Shown in pieces: positions 30,360-42,158 of a DNA stretch of 64,000 nucleotides. The stretch is from Symbiodinium natans (Eukaryota; Sar; Dinophyceae; Suessiales; Symbiodiniaceae): assembly GCA_905221605.1 (NCBI GenBank), contig CAJNDS010000176.1, forward strand, positions 141,635-205,634, given 5' to 3'. The stretch's first letter is position 1, and every line of letters begins with the position of its first letter. Position numbers and translations under genes: made by a program. The notes under the pieces are model-generated. The model was not told where the DNA came from. It saw only the letters and a program-made list of their open reading frames with translations, and made no database searches.

Positions 30360-32560
30360 TTTGGGGATTTAGTGTTTAGGCAGTTTTCGACCCTTCAGGC
30401 CAGGTTCAGTGGAACGGCCACCCGCGCGGTGGGGGGGGTGGCCATCGCACGTGCGTTCCTCGCGCGCAGGACATTCAGATGACCTACAGCCCTGCTCGCG
30501 GCGCGTCGCGTCCCGCATAACCCCTGCGACTCACTTAGGTGCACAAGGGCACCTCTTTTTCACCTCCCAGCCTCCCCAGATCATCCCATAACCCCATCCT
30601 TTGTCAACCGCTGCCCACAACCCCATCCTAAAGATTTATTTAGATGGCATTCGGGTTCGCGACGTGCAATCCTCTGCGAACCCTCCCTGAATCCCCCCCC
30701 AAAAAAGACAGTACTTTGGAGTAATATCACCCCTGCTGCTGATGTATGACAAAGTGCCCCGAAGACAAAAATCACGGTTCCGGTTCTTGCCCTCAGCTTC
30801 AAAGCGGAGCCACGTCGTGGAACCCCGGGGCGCGGCGGCGAAGCAATAACCTGATAAAAGCAAGGCTTTTGTCCGTAGGGCTTGCCCTCCAAAAGCCTGA
30901 TAACCGCTACAAAGCCCTGTTAGCCCCGTCGTGTATCCCTCCGAAACACTCCATGAACTTAAACACCTGGAATTTTGTAGCCTAAATCCTGAACCCTGGG
31001 AAAAAACAACAACCCATGAAGGGACCTCTCTCTGTTGGGTTTCTGGAGGAAGCGGGGTGGGGGAAGAAAAGCAGGGGGGCCGTAAGTAGAGGGGTCAGTG
31101 TGAGGAGGGGGGACGAAGCGACAGGAAAGAGGGTAGGGGGTGGGGATGGGGGGGGGAGGGGAGGGCGTGCGGGAAAAGTGTTCATCTTCTTTCTTTTGTT
31201 TCTTTCCCTGCGCAATTCAGGCTCAGCATGCTCTTCTAGAGAAAACCGCACTCACGCCTGCTTCCGTCCAGCCTTATATCCTCCTTGTTTTTTGATTCCC
31301 AAAAGCACAGCAATGCCCTCGAGAGGCCCCTAGACCTGATGGCTCCCCCATGTCTCTTTTGGGAGTTGAGGCCACTTCGCTAGGACTGTGAGAAGCGTAC
31401 CAGCTCCACCCTGGGGAAGCGTGCTCACCTGCAAAACAAAATCACTGAAGCGGACTGTGGTTGAAATCCATCCGTCATCTGGGCTCAATCCGATTCTAGA
31501 TCCCCCGTCTTTCGCGTAATACTTGAGAGGCCTGGATGTTAAGGGGTATATTACTTCTTTGTCGGTGAAACCCAGACACTGTTGGGGATACGAAGTTTTG
31601 CTCACGGCTGGGAGAACACGCGGGTGACTTTGTCGGTGAGAAAACTCGCGAGGGAGCCAGCTTATGACGCTCGGCTTTTGGATTTCTCCAGGGCCGTCAC
31701 TCCCGAAGATCCCAGGCTTGGAGAGGGCGATCGCGGTGGCAAGCAGCACGTAAACAGCCGGGACCACGAAATAGACGATACAATGACGTATGGCCTCATC
31801 CCTGATCTGTCTCATAGGAGTGTAAATTTATGCCTAGGGTTCGGTGGGAGCAACAGCAAAACGGCGAGGAGGGGTGGGCAGAACAATCTGAGTAAGACTA
31901 ATAAGCCGCGGACAACAAAAAAAGAGACAAAAATCTTATAGGCGACCATATTCCAGCCGGATCTGTGCTCGGGATACCTCTTGGGTGAACATTGGGAAAG
32001 GGCGGCGCTCGCGGGGGGGCTTCTGGGATTTCTTAACTCACGGGGTTCAATGGCGAGGTCTTTATTAAGGGCCGAGTATTAGCCCTATGGCCTCAACTTA
32101 CAGAGCCTTTTTCAGGACTTTTGAAAGTGCTTCCCCTGTAAACCCTAGCCCACTTTTCCCATGCAAGGCCTCCCCTCTACCTGGGAGTCGGGGCGTTCGC
32201 CTTCCGGAATGGTGATTGTCGGCAGAAACACACAACCATGTGTAACGAATACCGAACACAAGGAAAACTGGGGTGTAAGCCAGGTGGGGTTGTACAGAAT
32301 ATAAAAGAATTGGCGCCTCTCTCTCTTTTTGTTGCTTGCCATTTTTTCTTTCTCTGCCGCGGCGATTGGGCCGTAAGTCCTGAGGTTATTCGTGTGGGCG
32401 GCTGGGGTGGATGTGATGGGCAGGAACAAGCAATCCTGATCTCGTGCCTCAGGGGCAAGCTTGTAGAAGACGTCCCTTGCCTCCAATATGTAGTACGACG
32501 CAAGTCTGCCCAGCCCATGTGGGAATAAAGCTTTGGAGTACCGTCAGGGCTTGCCTAAGC
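30360..32560. other. Array-poor stretch with ambiguous open frames on both strands
   Basis: Neither CCCTAAA arrays nor full introners are present. Minus-strand 31440-31815 is open, contains a hydrophobic stretch (VYFVVPAVYVLLATAIAL) and ends at a GTGAGC donor. The + strand is also open over 31582-31941 (WENTRVTLSVRKLAREPAYD). I cannot decide between them. Confidence 0.3.
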
Positions 32561-32563
32561 CAG

Positions 32564-32673
32564 GCCTTATCACTTTGGTTCCTTTGTCCTTGGTGGCCCT
32601 CAATGGGACCACTCATTTGGGATTGGTTGCCTTCGCGCGTTCACGCTCCTCCTATGCTGCAGTTTCAGCACAG
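32564..32673 (+). CDS. Possible gene A exon, beta-rich
   Basis: AG at 32562-32563; the frame LITLVPLSLVALNGTTHLGL continues VAFARSRSSYAAVSAQ and ends at CACAG|GTAATA. 'Ser-Ser-Tyr-Ala-Ala-Val-Ser-Ala' resembles a terminal beta strand. There is one N-glycosylation-type site. Confidence 0.4.
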
Positions 32674-32799
32674 GTAATATTGGCAACGAGGGGGGAATCG
32701 CCCCCCTCTATCAGCGCTGAACTACGTGATGGTCGCGCAGGATACTGGTGCAGGCTGTCACCGGTCACATTTGCCCCTTCAATTTCATGAAATTGAAAG

Positions 32800-32983
32800 G
32801 AGAACAATCTGAAAACAGTTGTGTAGATGTAGAAATTTCATATGTCTGTCTTGATAGCGTTATCGAGAGCGCACACTGGAATAGCACCAAAGCAACAGCT
32901 TGCTTGAAGAGCCCAAATTGCCTTTGCACCGCCAAGGTCAAAGAGCTCAGGACAGGCCAAACGAATAACTGTACTAAATCTGA
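32800..32983 (+). CDS. Possible Cys-rich exon
   Basis: The frame includes SCVDVEISYVCLDSVIESAH, then WNSTKATACLKSPNCLCTAK, to TCTGAG|GTGGGG. It has seven Cys and two N-glycosylation-type sites. The opposite strand is also open, so confidence is limited. Confidence 0.35.
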
Positions 32984-33099
32984 GGTGGGGTACCCCGTGC
33001 CGTGCCAAGAAAATTGTGGGGCGCCTACCAGGTGGGACCATAACCTGATTTTAAACCTCAAGGCCTATATGCCTTCTGCCCCAGCAAGGCAGAAGCCCG

Positions 33100-36060
33100 G
33101 GGATCCAGCAGAGCAGAAAAGGCTCCCCTTTAAGAACCAGGATGGGGTCTTTTTTAGGGACCCTAAAATCATATAAAGTCCCCTTATCCACCCGTGATAA
33201 AAGGGACCTGGTTTTTCGAGGTTATAGGGTGATATTACGGTATGCTAGCTCCCCCCTCTTAAGAATGCACTTTGGTGGGCATGATGATCCTGTAGACCGG
33301 AATGGCAATCTGTCACGCAACTTATCAGATTTCCAGGTCCCACTGGGTCGCGAACGTCTTGCGGAGGTATACGTTTGCCCCGAGCAAGCCACCTTAAGAT
33401 ATCTGTAGCTGGGTGGCGTCACCAGGTCGGGTGAACTGCTCAAGAATCTTACACACATTTCAAACGAAACCTCGAGATTATCCTTCCAGCCGGGCAACTG
33501 CTAAGGGGGCCCGTCACGAAAACGCATCGCGCTTCCTCGAAGCACGTGTCCAATGGGGTGGCCGGAAAAGGCGGGTCACATCTATTCCGGGATATCAAGG
33601 AGAGCGGAGAATCAGTACTGGGGCCCACATACTTGTGTTTAGGTACGGCCCAAACCTAAAGGGCCGAGAACATCGGAATGTGCGGGGGGAAAGCGGTATG
33701 AAGGATAGCAAGGAAAAGCGGAGGAAGGTGGGAATTGTGGGGAAAACTTGCAAGGTATGTTGCGACTGGAAAAAACTTCCCCGAAATTGCCAGAAATCCA
33801 AGAGATTTTCTAGGCCGTTGATGGATATTGGGGGGGGACAACCTTCTGATATGATGTGCGCCGTATACACCGTGGTCCATGATGGTCCTATGAATTCTCT
33901 AGGACCCGGATGGATAGGTAAAAGCCCTTTTTCCTTGTTTGGGAGTAGGAGGGTTCCCGTCAATAAAAACATCCTCTTAACCTAAAAAAAAAAGGGGTCA
34001 CCCCTGTTTGTAATTCACCAGGTGACTCCTGGAGTTTAGTTCGGCACACACAACTAACTGGCTTCGCCGAACGGCCACACAATCTGGCAGCCGGTGAGGA
34101 AGAGTGGACCCTATCCAAGTGTCTGTGCCTGGCGGCAGCAGCCGGCGGCCAGGCCTACAAATCGTGGTGGGTTGTACCGTAAAACCCTTAACTTCAGAAG
34201 GCCCTGAAAAAATATATGGGTTTGCGCTACGGGGTGGGATTCTAGGGCAAGTTATACCCCATACAACCCCCCTTAAAAATGGCCCTTTCGAGTGTTTGAC
34301 TGTGTGGATACCGGGCCTATCTACCCGGACAACCCCTAACAAATAGGCCTTTAAATAGGGTTGATCCTTGGGGGTTTATAGGCCAACTCCTGGCCCATAA
34401 GACACATAAGAACCTTTTGAAGTAAAAATAGCGGTTCATCGACCCACTCCAGCTTTGCTTTCCAAGCTCACGACAAGCCCAGAGCACGGCTTCTGAGCAG
34501 AGCAGACCACGACAATTCTCGGGATCTACAATGTGCTGAGCTCACGTGTGCGTTGCAGTGGCCACCCTTTTCGACCCGTGTGGCGTAAGACAACCTGAAT
34601 GCTCCTTTTCTTTCCGTATCGCGCTCGCGATCCTCCTCTACCGCACAGAGCGGCCAGCCGACACTCGCCCTCAGGGCGATTCAGGTATAAACTGGCCACC
34701 AAAACCCAAAACAAAATCCCGCACGTGCTTAAGTATTGGTGGTCCCCACACGATTGCCTCACCCGAAAGCAAGGTCCCCTGCGATTGTCCTATTTGCGTG
34801 TCCTGGCATCCAACTTTTTTTGGTAGTTTTTGAAGTGGCGGTGAAAAGCGGCTCATCTATTCAGGGGGAAAGGTGCAGAATTGTGTGAAGTCAGAAAGAA
34901 CGCGAACTTGTGCACACAGCTAACGCTCCGTGGTATCCTCCCGCCTTTTTCTGAGAATCGCAATCTTGTCCCTGAAGCCAATGTCCCCTACTTCCGTGTT
35001 CTCGGGTGCTCTTCTGGTCCTTGTTTCCCTGCTTCCAAGCCAAGCCGATCGGGTCGGGGGACCGGAGGCCGCGTTCGAGGAATACCCTTTGCAATAGCTG
35101 CAGCGTTCGCCCACTTACAGACAGCATGGTCATCCGCAAGCTGTGCTGGGGCCGGAAGTGGTCTTCGTTGGAACTTTGCAAACAACTATCACTAAACATT
35201 GCGAATCCCCCAGGGGACCCTAAACCCTAAATCCCCCTTCTCCCATCAGCTCGTTAACTGTGCGCCCCTCTTCTGCCTTTCACGCCCCGTTTCGGTTTTG
35301 CCAGCCAGGCCATGGTCCATTGGGGCGATGCCCGCGGCGACATGTTGGCCTTGCAGCACAGCACCTCTGCCTAATGACGCCTAACATGGTATGAAGCCGC
35401 TTCTAGCAGGTCCGTCCCTGGCATTCCCTTGGCTTCAAGTCGTCGTCCGAGTTTGCAGTGGGGTGTCCCACCCGAGGTTGAGCCCCAACATTTGTTGGTT
35501 TACGAAATTCAGGGGGCCCTTACTGGGGTGCCTGTTATCGAGTAGGACCTACTTGATTTGGGGTCTAAACTTAGCGGTGGCCCCTATTGTGAATCCAAAC
35601 CCGCCATCTGACTGAGGGGCCATCCAGGCACTTCGTCAGGCGGTCTGGGGCTCGGTGACAAGCTCCGGGACCGCCGGAGCGCTTTCGGCCCTCCGCATCT
35701 GCGAGATGGATCGAAGCCTACCAGAGGCCTTCGACACCCGCTGGAGGCCGACCTGCGGGAGACTCGGTAAAAAAACAGACCCAGAATGCTACTGGGGGAG
35801 TTGCTTAAACGGCCCCCACCCCCGAAACCCCACACAACAACCCACAATTTTCCTGTAAGGCAATTTTGGATTTATATGGGTTTTTTTTGGTATTTTTGGA
35901 GGGGGTATCTTCAGCAAGTCGTAAGAGAATATCAAAGGGGGCATTCCTTGTGAAAAAAACCAAAAAACACCGGAAGGTTGATTCTTGCAGCCCGTTGCAA
36001 AGGGAGAGCTGTAGGACGGGTCGTAGAAACACTAAAGACCGTGGTTCCTTGTTTTACAGG
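33100..36060. other. No well-supported exon
   Basis: Several frames of 100-190 codons overlap on opposite strands (for example 33413-33985 + and 33595-33972 -). None ends in a convincing donor in the better-composed frame. Fragments of P-like sequence occur near 34.2-34.4 kb. Confidence 0.35.
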
Positions 36061-36203
36061 CCTCGTAAAATGCCATTTTGATCTGGCACAAGATCGGCAC
36101 GATTGCGTTCTGGACATGGGGTGTGTTAGCAACCTGACACATACTAGCCCCTGGAGAGAAACCAAGACTATCTGTAAATGGTTGCTGTATGGCCTTCAGA
36201 AAT
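36061..36203 (+). CDS. Possible Cys-rich exon
   Basis: A strong acceptor (gttccttgttttacAG) leads to the frame LVKCHFDLAQDRHDCVLDMG, then CVSNLTHTSPWRETKTICKW, closed by TAA at about 36202. The other frames stop early. It could be a last exon or an internal one with an unseen donor. Confidence 0.4.
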
Positions 36204-36424
36204 AAATCACAGCCGATGCTGAGGTCAGCTCGAACTCCTATTGTTTCTGCACACTCAAAGGGGCAAGAACCATGCCCCCTCCCACCACTCCCCACCCCCA
36301 ACTCGCACGGAGGCCTCCCCACCGCTCTCAGGAAACTGCCAAAAAAACCACGAAACATTTCACCTAATTGGCAAGAGTTGTGGGCATTCAGAAAACCGAA
36401 TCGCCACGCTTAGACGAGGCCCCT

Positions 36425-36560
36425 GCGACATACAAAGCTGTGCTGAAGTTTTCGTGACTACAGATCGCGTGTGCTTGCTACCAATGCAAAATTTGCCATG
36501 TGGGGATATTGTGCCTGTCTGCCGGTGTTTATGCAAATACTCGAACCAGATCCTAGAAGC
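36425..36560 (+). CDS. Possible Cys-rich exon
   Basis: The frame CDIQSCAEVFVTTDRVCLLP continues MQNLPCGDIVPVCRCLCKYS. It has eight Cys in about 45 residues. Borders are not fixed. Confidence 0.35.
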
Positions 36561-37329
36561 GATAATGCGGCGTGAGGCGCACAGCGGAGAGGGCTTGTTT
36601 TGGTTGCAGTTTGCCTCTCGCCTCGTGCATGCCACCTCAATCAGTCCTCTGAAGCAGGCCCCTTCGAACACATGGTCCAAGACTCACAGGGGCTAATTCC
36701 GACTGTATGGCTAAAACCATGTTGGGGTCCTGATTTCCATAACGGGAATCCACTATTGGTGAACTAGCTTGGGGGTCCACCATCTTGGCAAGCCCCCATA
36801 GGTGACGGCACAACCCACCTTGCGTGTTTCTGTTTTTTTGGAGAGAATGCATTTGCAACCAACGTACAGCCAGGGGGGGGTCCGACCCGGCACGTTCCTC
36901 CTCACCACTGCCAATTGCTGTCACGCCGGTAGCGCACACCATCCGCATTGTTTACGGCACTCTTCCCGGAATCCGCAATCAGACTTGTTACTAGGTCCGA
37001 TGCTTCAAGTTTTCGGCTCTTGTCTTAGGTAGTAGAGGCGGCTCCGGCGCCCGCAACCAGAGGGTCCAACATTGGTGGCGATCGGTGTTGGGTTTTCGTG
37101 TGTTACTGGAGATTGGGGTTTCGGCCGTAGTCCTTGGTAACGGTTTCGTTGGGTGGTACTTGGGTAGTTGTTTCTGCAGGAATTTTTTTGAAAGTGGGGA
37201 CAAGGGTCCTAAAACGAGGTTATGTGTGGCATCATGAACTCTTTTTTTCCTACCCTAAACCTGAACCCCGTTTACAATAATAAAAAAAACACTGGGCCGA
37301 CCGAGGACAACCCACGGCCCCAAAGGTAG

Positions 37330-37590
37330 GATTCCAACACATCTACGCTAGCGACCCTGTCCAATCACTGTGGAAGTGCGCCGTGGAGCTCGGCATCCCT
37401 CAGCCCCCCCCCGCCCAGGCTGGGCTATTAGGGTTTTCGGGTTTAGGGTTTAGGCCCTACATAATCTCCATAATCACACCCTATAAAGGGCTTGTAAGGG
37501 GGGTTACGGGTAGAATAGCCCCCCAGGATCCCAGTACCCTGAAAAAGGGCCGCCCCCTGATTGCTGTAAAGTCGGAGTCCGGGTCCCAGC
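37330..37590 (+). CDS. Two exons joined across a P-family introner
   Basis: Exon 37330-37418 reads FQHIYASDPVQSLWKCAVEL GIPQPPPAQ; exon 37527 onward reads DPSTLKKGRPLIAVKSESGS. Removing 37419-37526 (GC donor, AG acceptor) joins Gln to Asp in phase. The segment ends near a C run (37596-37612). A Pro-rich linker precedes a basic stretch; no family recognised. Confidence 0.5.
37419..37526 (+). mobile_element. P-family introner with telomere-type repeats inside
   Basis: It starts GCTGGGCTATTAGGG and ends TAGAATAGCCCCCCAG, the P inverted repeat. Two to three TTTAGGG-like units (ttcgggtttagggtttagg) sit exactly between 'gggctattaggg' and 'ccctacataatc', where other P copies read ctattagggccctataatc. 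Confidence 0.7.
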
Positions 37591-38515
37591 AAGATCCCCC
37601 CCCCCCCCCCCCCGCCCCCTCCCCCCTCCTCCCCCCGAAAAACCTTCAGAATCGTGAACCCTCATCTGCACATGGCCATACGTTCTCACCAGCTGACTCG
37701 CTGGCCGCGCTCAGGCTTGGACGATCCCGGGCAAAGCTATCCTGCCATGGCGCGCTGCATGGCCACCACTCAGGCTGGGTTGTCTGGGGGGATGGCTTGG
37801 GTTTACCATTGGGCTCCTGGTGTGTAGGTCCAGTGTAGGTGCTTAGGCTGGACAAGGCTCTTCGGCTGACATTGGAGGATCGAATCTGCAACGTTGGAGT
37901 TCGGGGGTTCGGGATGAACCTCGTGAGAAACGCTGCAGGAAAGCTGGCTCCTGCCGCACCGGCACATCCCAAAAGAGGTCGTAGCGTGTATTGGAATTCT
38001 GAAACTTTGGCATCGAGAGGGGAGTGGTGTGAAACTCTTCATAAATACCGACTTACGGTTTCGGAAGTGGTTTCCCCTAAACCCTCGGAACCTGCCCTAA
38101 ACCCTAAAACCCATCGGCCCTTAATCCTCCACACTCATGGGCAGGAGGGCAAGGCGCCGCAGGCCGGGCTTGGGGGCTTGCCGTTCCTTCTCAGGGCGTT
38201 TCTTGCCGTGTAGGGCTGAATCAGATCGCACCCTGCAGGCAAAGTCCAGCGGGGGGGGGGGGGGGGGGGCCGAAAGTTTGGGTGGCCTTGCAGTAGGTGT
38301 TCCTATGTAGCATGGGGCTGCGGGCTGCGTTCTGGAGCACACTTCCGAAGCCCTCAGAGCGTAGCTGTGTGGTATCTTCTCTGCCGGGCAGCTCCTCGGT
38401 CCGACTGTCACCGACTCTTTGAAGTAGCTCTTCTTAGCAACGGCCCACTACAACCTGCACTAGTGCAACCGCGATGAAGCGCATGAGCCCTGGTGAGCCC
38501 GGTGCGTCAAACGGG

Positions 38516-38605
38516 TGTTAACGATATTAGGGGTACCCTTTTGGGGTCCCTACTATGAGGGGATCTTCCTTTTTTGGGGGTCTATTTGCGGGGACCCTTA
38601 TTACT
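38516..38605. mobile_element. V-family element with its right end replaced
   Basis: The left half (gttaacgatattaggggtac to gggtctatttgcggggaccc) matches V copies; instead of the right inverted repeat the sequence runs into a 9-base minisatellite. Confidence 0.5.
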
Positions 38606-38609
38606 ACTA

Positions 38610-38845
38610 TGATCATTATCATCATCATTATTATTATTATTATTATCACTATTATTATCATTATCATTATCATCATTATCATCATTATCATCATTATCAT
38701 CATTATCATCATTATCATCATTATCATCATTATCATCATTATCATCATTATCATCATTATCATCATTATCATCATTATCATCATTATCATCATTATCATC
38801 ATTATCATCATTATCATCATTATCATTATCATCATTACTTATCAT
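38610..38845. repeat. 9-base minisatellite (ATTATCATC)n
   Basis: About 18 near-identical units from 38667 to 38830, with looser TTA/TCA repeats on both sides. It keeps all three + frames open (poly-Ile, HYHH), which is not coding evidence. Confidence 0.95.
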
Positions 38846-38990
38846 TATTATCATCGTCATTATTATTATGTATCGTATATCCCCAAATGCTTCAAGACTT
38901 CGGCATTCCCAGGAGCACGACCAGTACTTTGAGCATCGGTTCTGGCGACTGCGCTTCGACACCAGGCATGGCCATCGGGCTTTAGGGCCA

Positions 38991-39029
38991 GGTTTAGGGT
39001 TTAGGGTTTGGGGTTTAGGGTTTAGGGTT
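38991..39029 (+). repeat. Short TTTAGGG array
   Basis: Five to six units. Confidence 0.85.
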
Positions 39030-40420
39030 GATCCTCTTTTTTGTTTCTGTCGGGCGGGGGGGCGGGGGGTTCCCCCCTTATACTTCGGGTACACCAAGGG
39101 ACCACAATACGGAATACACCTCCCGGGACAGAACATGCCAAATTCAAGCCACGAGAGTCCTAGAGATCAGTAAGCTACAAACTGTGGCAGCCGCTACAGT
39201 GGATCGCCGGCTTAGTCAGGATCTGCGCCTGAACCCTGGATTGCTTTAAAGACACATGTCTGCTGAATCTGCTCATGCTTTTCCGAGGGGGCGTAGTCAA
39301 AGGCATCCAGGATTCGGAGGTCCTGTACGCCCTACGTCCTCAAACAGGGATCAACCCCTAAACCCACGAATAGGTACACGAACCTCGACCGAGAATGCGC
39401 CGACCGAATCCTCCTCCGTACTGCCGAGCTCCAGTCTTGGGGCGGCCTGGCCTGAATTAGCTTACCTGGCCACAAAGAATAGTAACAGCGCGTGATTGTG
39501 AGTAATGACTCTGGGGTCCAGGTATGTATTGGGGTTTAGGCACGAGCGTTTGCGGTTTGGGGCTCTACGAAGGCTGTACGCGTCTAGGGGTTCAGAGCTC
39601 TAGGGCGCGTTAGTGTTAGAGGCTTCTAGGTATCGGCTTTTCGTGGGGATCAGGACAAGTTTGGGACTTTTGGGGTCGGTTTTGGGTTCACACTAATGGC
39701 TTCAGTTCTATAAAGTCGTACAGCTGGGGACTTGGCCTGCTGCATGCTTCAGAATTGACGCACCACGGGGCAGTACGTGGGGGGCCCCATTGACCATTCC
39801 ATTGCGACAGGGAGCGGACATTCGGATTTGAGAGAGGTGCCCGGCACTCGCCAGGTGGAGAGACCTTCAAGAATGCCATGTTTGGATCGGATCCAACATA
39901 CCCGCAAGATCAGCCCCGCAGCTGCCAGTTCAGCCCAATCAGTGCACGATCACGCCGTCGCCGTTGCACATCATAGAATCATTTTCGATGAGGAGCTGGG
40001 TAGCGGCAGCAGTGAGAGCTGCTGATGAGTGCCAAGCCCTGAATCCACTCGAGGATTGGGCTGGACGCGGACTCGGACGGCATCGTCGACATCATCGAGA
40101 TCGCGCAGTGGTCCTTGCCAATGGAAGATGCTTGGGTGGCTCACTTGCATAGTCCTGCACCTCTAAGCACACGCCGCTGTCACACGCCTCTTATGTCAAA
40201 AGAGCTGCACAGGACATAGTGGCCCTAGAGTTTTTTCTTAGTACGCACTGTTTTCTTATGTTCATGCCGACACAGATGCACAGTCATCTAGGTTTATGGT
40301 AGAGGATATTAATGTTTATGTTCATTCATACATATGTACACCTCTTCGCACACATATGTACATATGCTAACCCCCCCCCCCCCCGTACATACACTACCCC
40401 CACCCCTTCCGTTTTGACAT
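39030..40420. other. No supported exon
   Basis: Scattered short frames on both strands, no array, a C run at 40371-40384. Confidence 0.35.
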
Positions 40421-40421
40421 A

Positions 40422-40784
40422 TTAGCCAAGCAGCCCTAAAGTTGGAGGATCCCAAACCTTAGTCTCTAAATCCTGAAGAGGAGAGTTTTTAGTGCCCCCC
40501 TCCCTCCTTTCATCTTTGTTGATGTCTCCAATGGTGTGGGGCACATTCGGCAAAGAAGGGTTCACACTCTCTGCTACTTGGGACATTGAGATAGCATAGA
40601 TGACGATATCGCTTCCGAAGTTGCCACCGAGAAAGCTGCGAATCATCTTTTTGAAACCGCGGCTGTTGCTGCACTGCAGATCATTGGCACAACAATGCTT
40701 CTGAACCCAGAGGGTTCTTGCAGCACTAACGGCGGCCCAGCCCGAAATCACAGCTGGCACTACGAATAACAAGAAGGTCTCCAT
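40422..40784 (-). CDS. Minus-strand candidate: 120 aa protein with hydrophobic N-terminus
   Basis: The frame starts at ATG (40784) and begins METFLLFVVPAVISGWAAVS, a signal-peptide or signal-anchor type start. It continues through a Cys/Lys segment (VQKHCCANDLQCSNSRGFKK) and a mixed, acidic C-terminal half ending LGLLG and TAA at 40422-40424. Composition is even and protein-like, and the + strand offers no rival of similar quality. It would be the only gene on this strand. A GT within the frame (cccaa|gtagca) could be a donor. The family is unknown. Confidence 0.4.
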   Translation of the reverse strand: METFLLFVVPAVISGWAAVSAARTLWVQKHCCANDLQCSNSRGFKKMIRSFLGGNFGSDIVIYAISMSQVAESVNPSLPNVPHTIGDINKDERREGGTKNSPLQDLETKVWDPPTLGLLG

Positions 40785-41139
40785 CTCAAGTCCGGGACAT
40801 GCGTGTGAAACAGGACGCATGCATGTCATTGACGGAAGGGGGCAGGACACTGCCAGACGCCGCTACTTCTATCGCACTGTGGTATATATATATATACATA
40901 TACTGTAGCGCCAACATCTACATCCACATAGATCTACAGCTACGAACAGCGGTACAAAGTGACCGGCCCCAGCGCCCAGAGTCATAGGTTGGCATCGACC
41001 TGCAGCACAAGACCGAGCCCGAGTCCCGCGTTCTGCAACAGGCGCATGGGGGGGGGGGGTCCGGTTCGGTTCGGGCTTCGAAGTCCTGGACAATAGGGCC
41101 ATGTACAAAATGCATATGCAATGTGTGTACATACATAAT

Positions 41140-41255
41140 ATCTATATATATATATATATATGTGCATACATATCTATATATCTATATATCTATATATCTA
41201 TATATCTATATATCTATATATCTATATATATATATATCTATCCATTTATCTATCT
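41140..41255. repeat. (TA)n and (ATCTAT)n microsatellite
   Basis: Simple repeat ending 22 bases before the acceptor of the next exon. Confidence 0.9.
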
Positions 41256-41277
41256 ATCTGTCTCTCTCATTGGGTAG

Positions 41278-41592
41278 CGCATGCTCCTGAGCACGACCCT
41301 GCAACGGTGACACAGGGTTTCCTCTTCGATGGAGACCTGGCAGTGTCGATTCGCTGGACAGGCTCGGAAGGGGACAACCAGGATGGGCTACTAGGGCCCT
41401 CTAATCCCCATAACCAACCCAAATAAAGGGCCTTTTTAATGAGTTATGTGGTATAATAGCCCTAGAATCCCTATAATCAACCCAAAAAACGGCCCTTTTT
41501 AAAGGGGCTATAGGGTAGAATAGCCCGTCTTAGTACTTCATGTCCATGATGTTTCGTGCACGCCGCAGTGCTTTGCAGATTCGGGATTCTTA
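41278..41592 (+). CDS. Two gene A exons joined across a double P introner
   Basis: Exon 41278-41381 (acceptor cattgggTAG) reads AHAPEHDPATVTQGFLFDGD then LAVSIRWTGSEGDNQ. Exon 41534-41592 reads YFMSMMFRARRSALQIRDS. Removing 41382-41533 joins Gln to Tyr in phase. 'Phe-Leu-Phe-Asp-Gly-Asp-Leu-Ala-Val-Ser-Ile-Arg-Trp' is typical of a beta-sandwich strand pair. Confidence 0.55.
41382..41533 (+). mobile_element. P-family introner, head-to-tail double copy (GA-AG)
   Basis: Starts CCAG|GATGGGCTACTAG and ends ATAGCCCGTCTTAG|TAC. Between lies 'agccctagaatccctataat', the join of a complete first copy and a second copy that lacks its left end. Both carry aagggcctttttaa-like centres. Confidence 0.7.
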
Positions 41593-42053
41593 GTGGATTC
41601 TGCCAGAGCCCGCCTGCCAAAACTGTGACACTTATTCATAAGGCAGGCACTCCTCGTCTTGCACACACACATTATATATATATATGTATATATATATATG
41701 ATACTATTGCGATGCTGTCGTTACGGGCAGGCAACGTGAATGACTTGGACCTTGCGGTGATTGGTCCAGGACCTGCGCTAACCATGTGTAGCAAGATAGC
41801 AAAGGCTTTGGGTCAGTTGGAATGACATACAGCATGCTTGGGTGGGAAGATTGATGTATCCATGTGGTTGCATCAAGAGGGCTGAGCAAGATGGGTTCGA
41901 TCGGTAAACGGTCGATGAGTTCGATCCGCGCGTCATCCCTGCGATACTGTCCGCCGAGAGGGCCGAACTTCTAAAGCGACCATGTCACTCAACATTAAGT
42001 TAGGGTTGAAGGTTTATTGTCAATTCATTGTTGGCCAAACCATCTGTTCACAG

Positions 42054-42158
42054 GAGCTGAGTATTTGGAGAACAACCTCACCGACGGGGAGTACTACACT
42101 GTCAGCGACTACGGTGTCTACGCCGTCCAGTGCAACCCAGGACAGCTCCAGTTCTCAG
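42054..42158 (+). CDS. Gene A exon, fibronectin-like
   Basis: The acceptor is ctgttcacAG. The preferred frame is AEYLENNLTDGEYYTVSDYG then VYAVQCNPGQLQFS; it ends at TCAG|GATTAAGG (GA donor). 'Gly-Val-Tyr-Ala-Val-Gln-Cys-Asn-Pro' repeats the family motif. A Ser/Thr-rich rival frame exists. Confidence 0.5.

Noticed and set aside
38555-39136. Poly-Ile, HYHH and Asp/Asn-rich frames
   Set aside because: Produced by the 9-base minisatellite; all frames of it are open.
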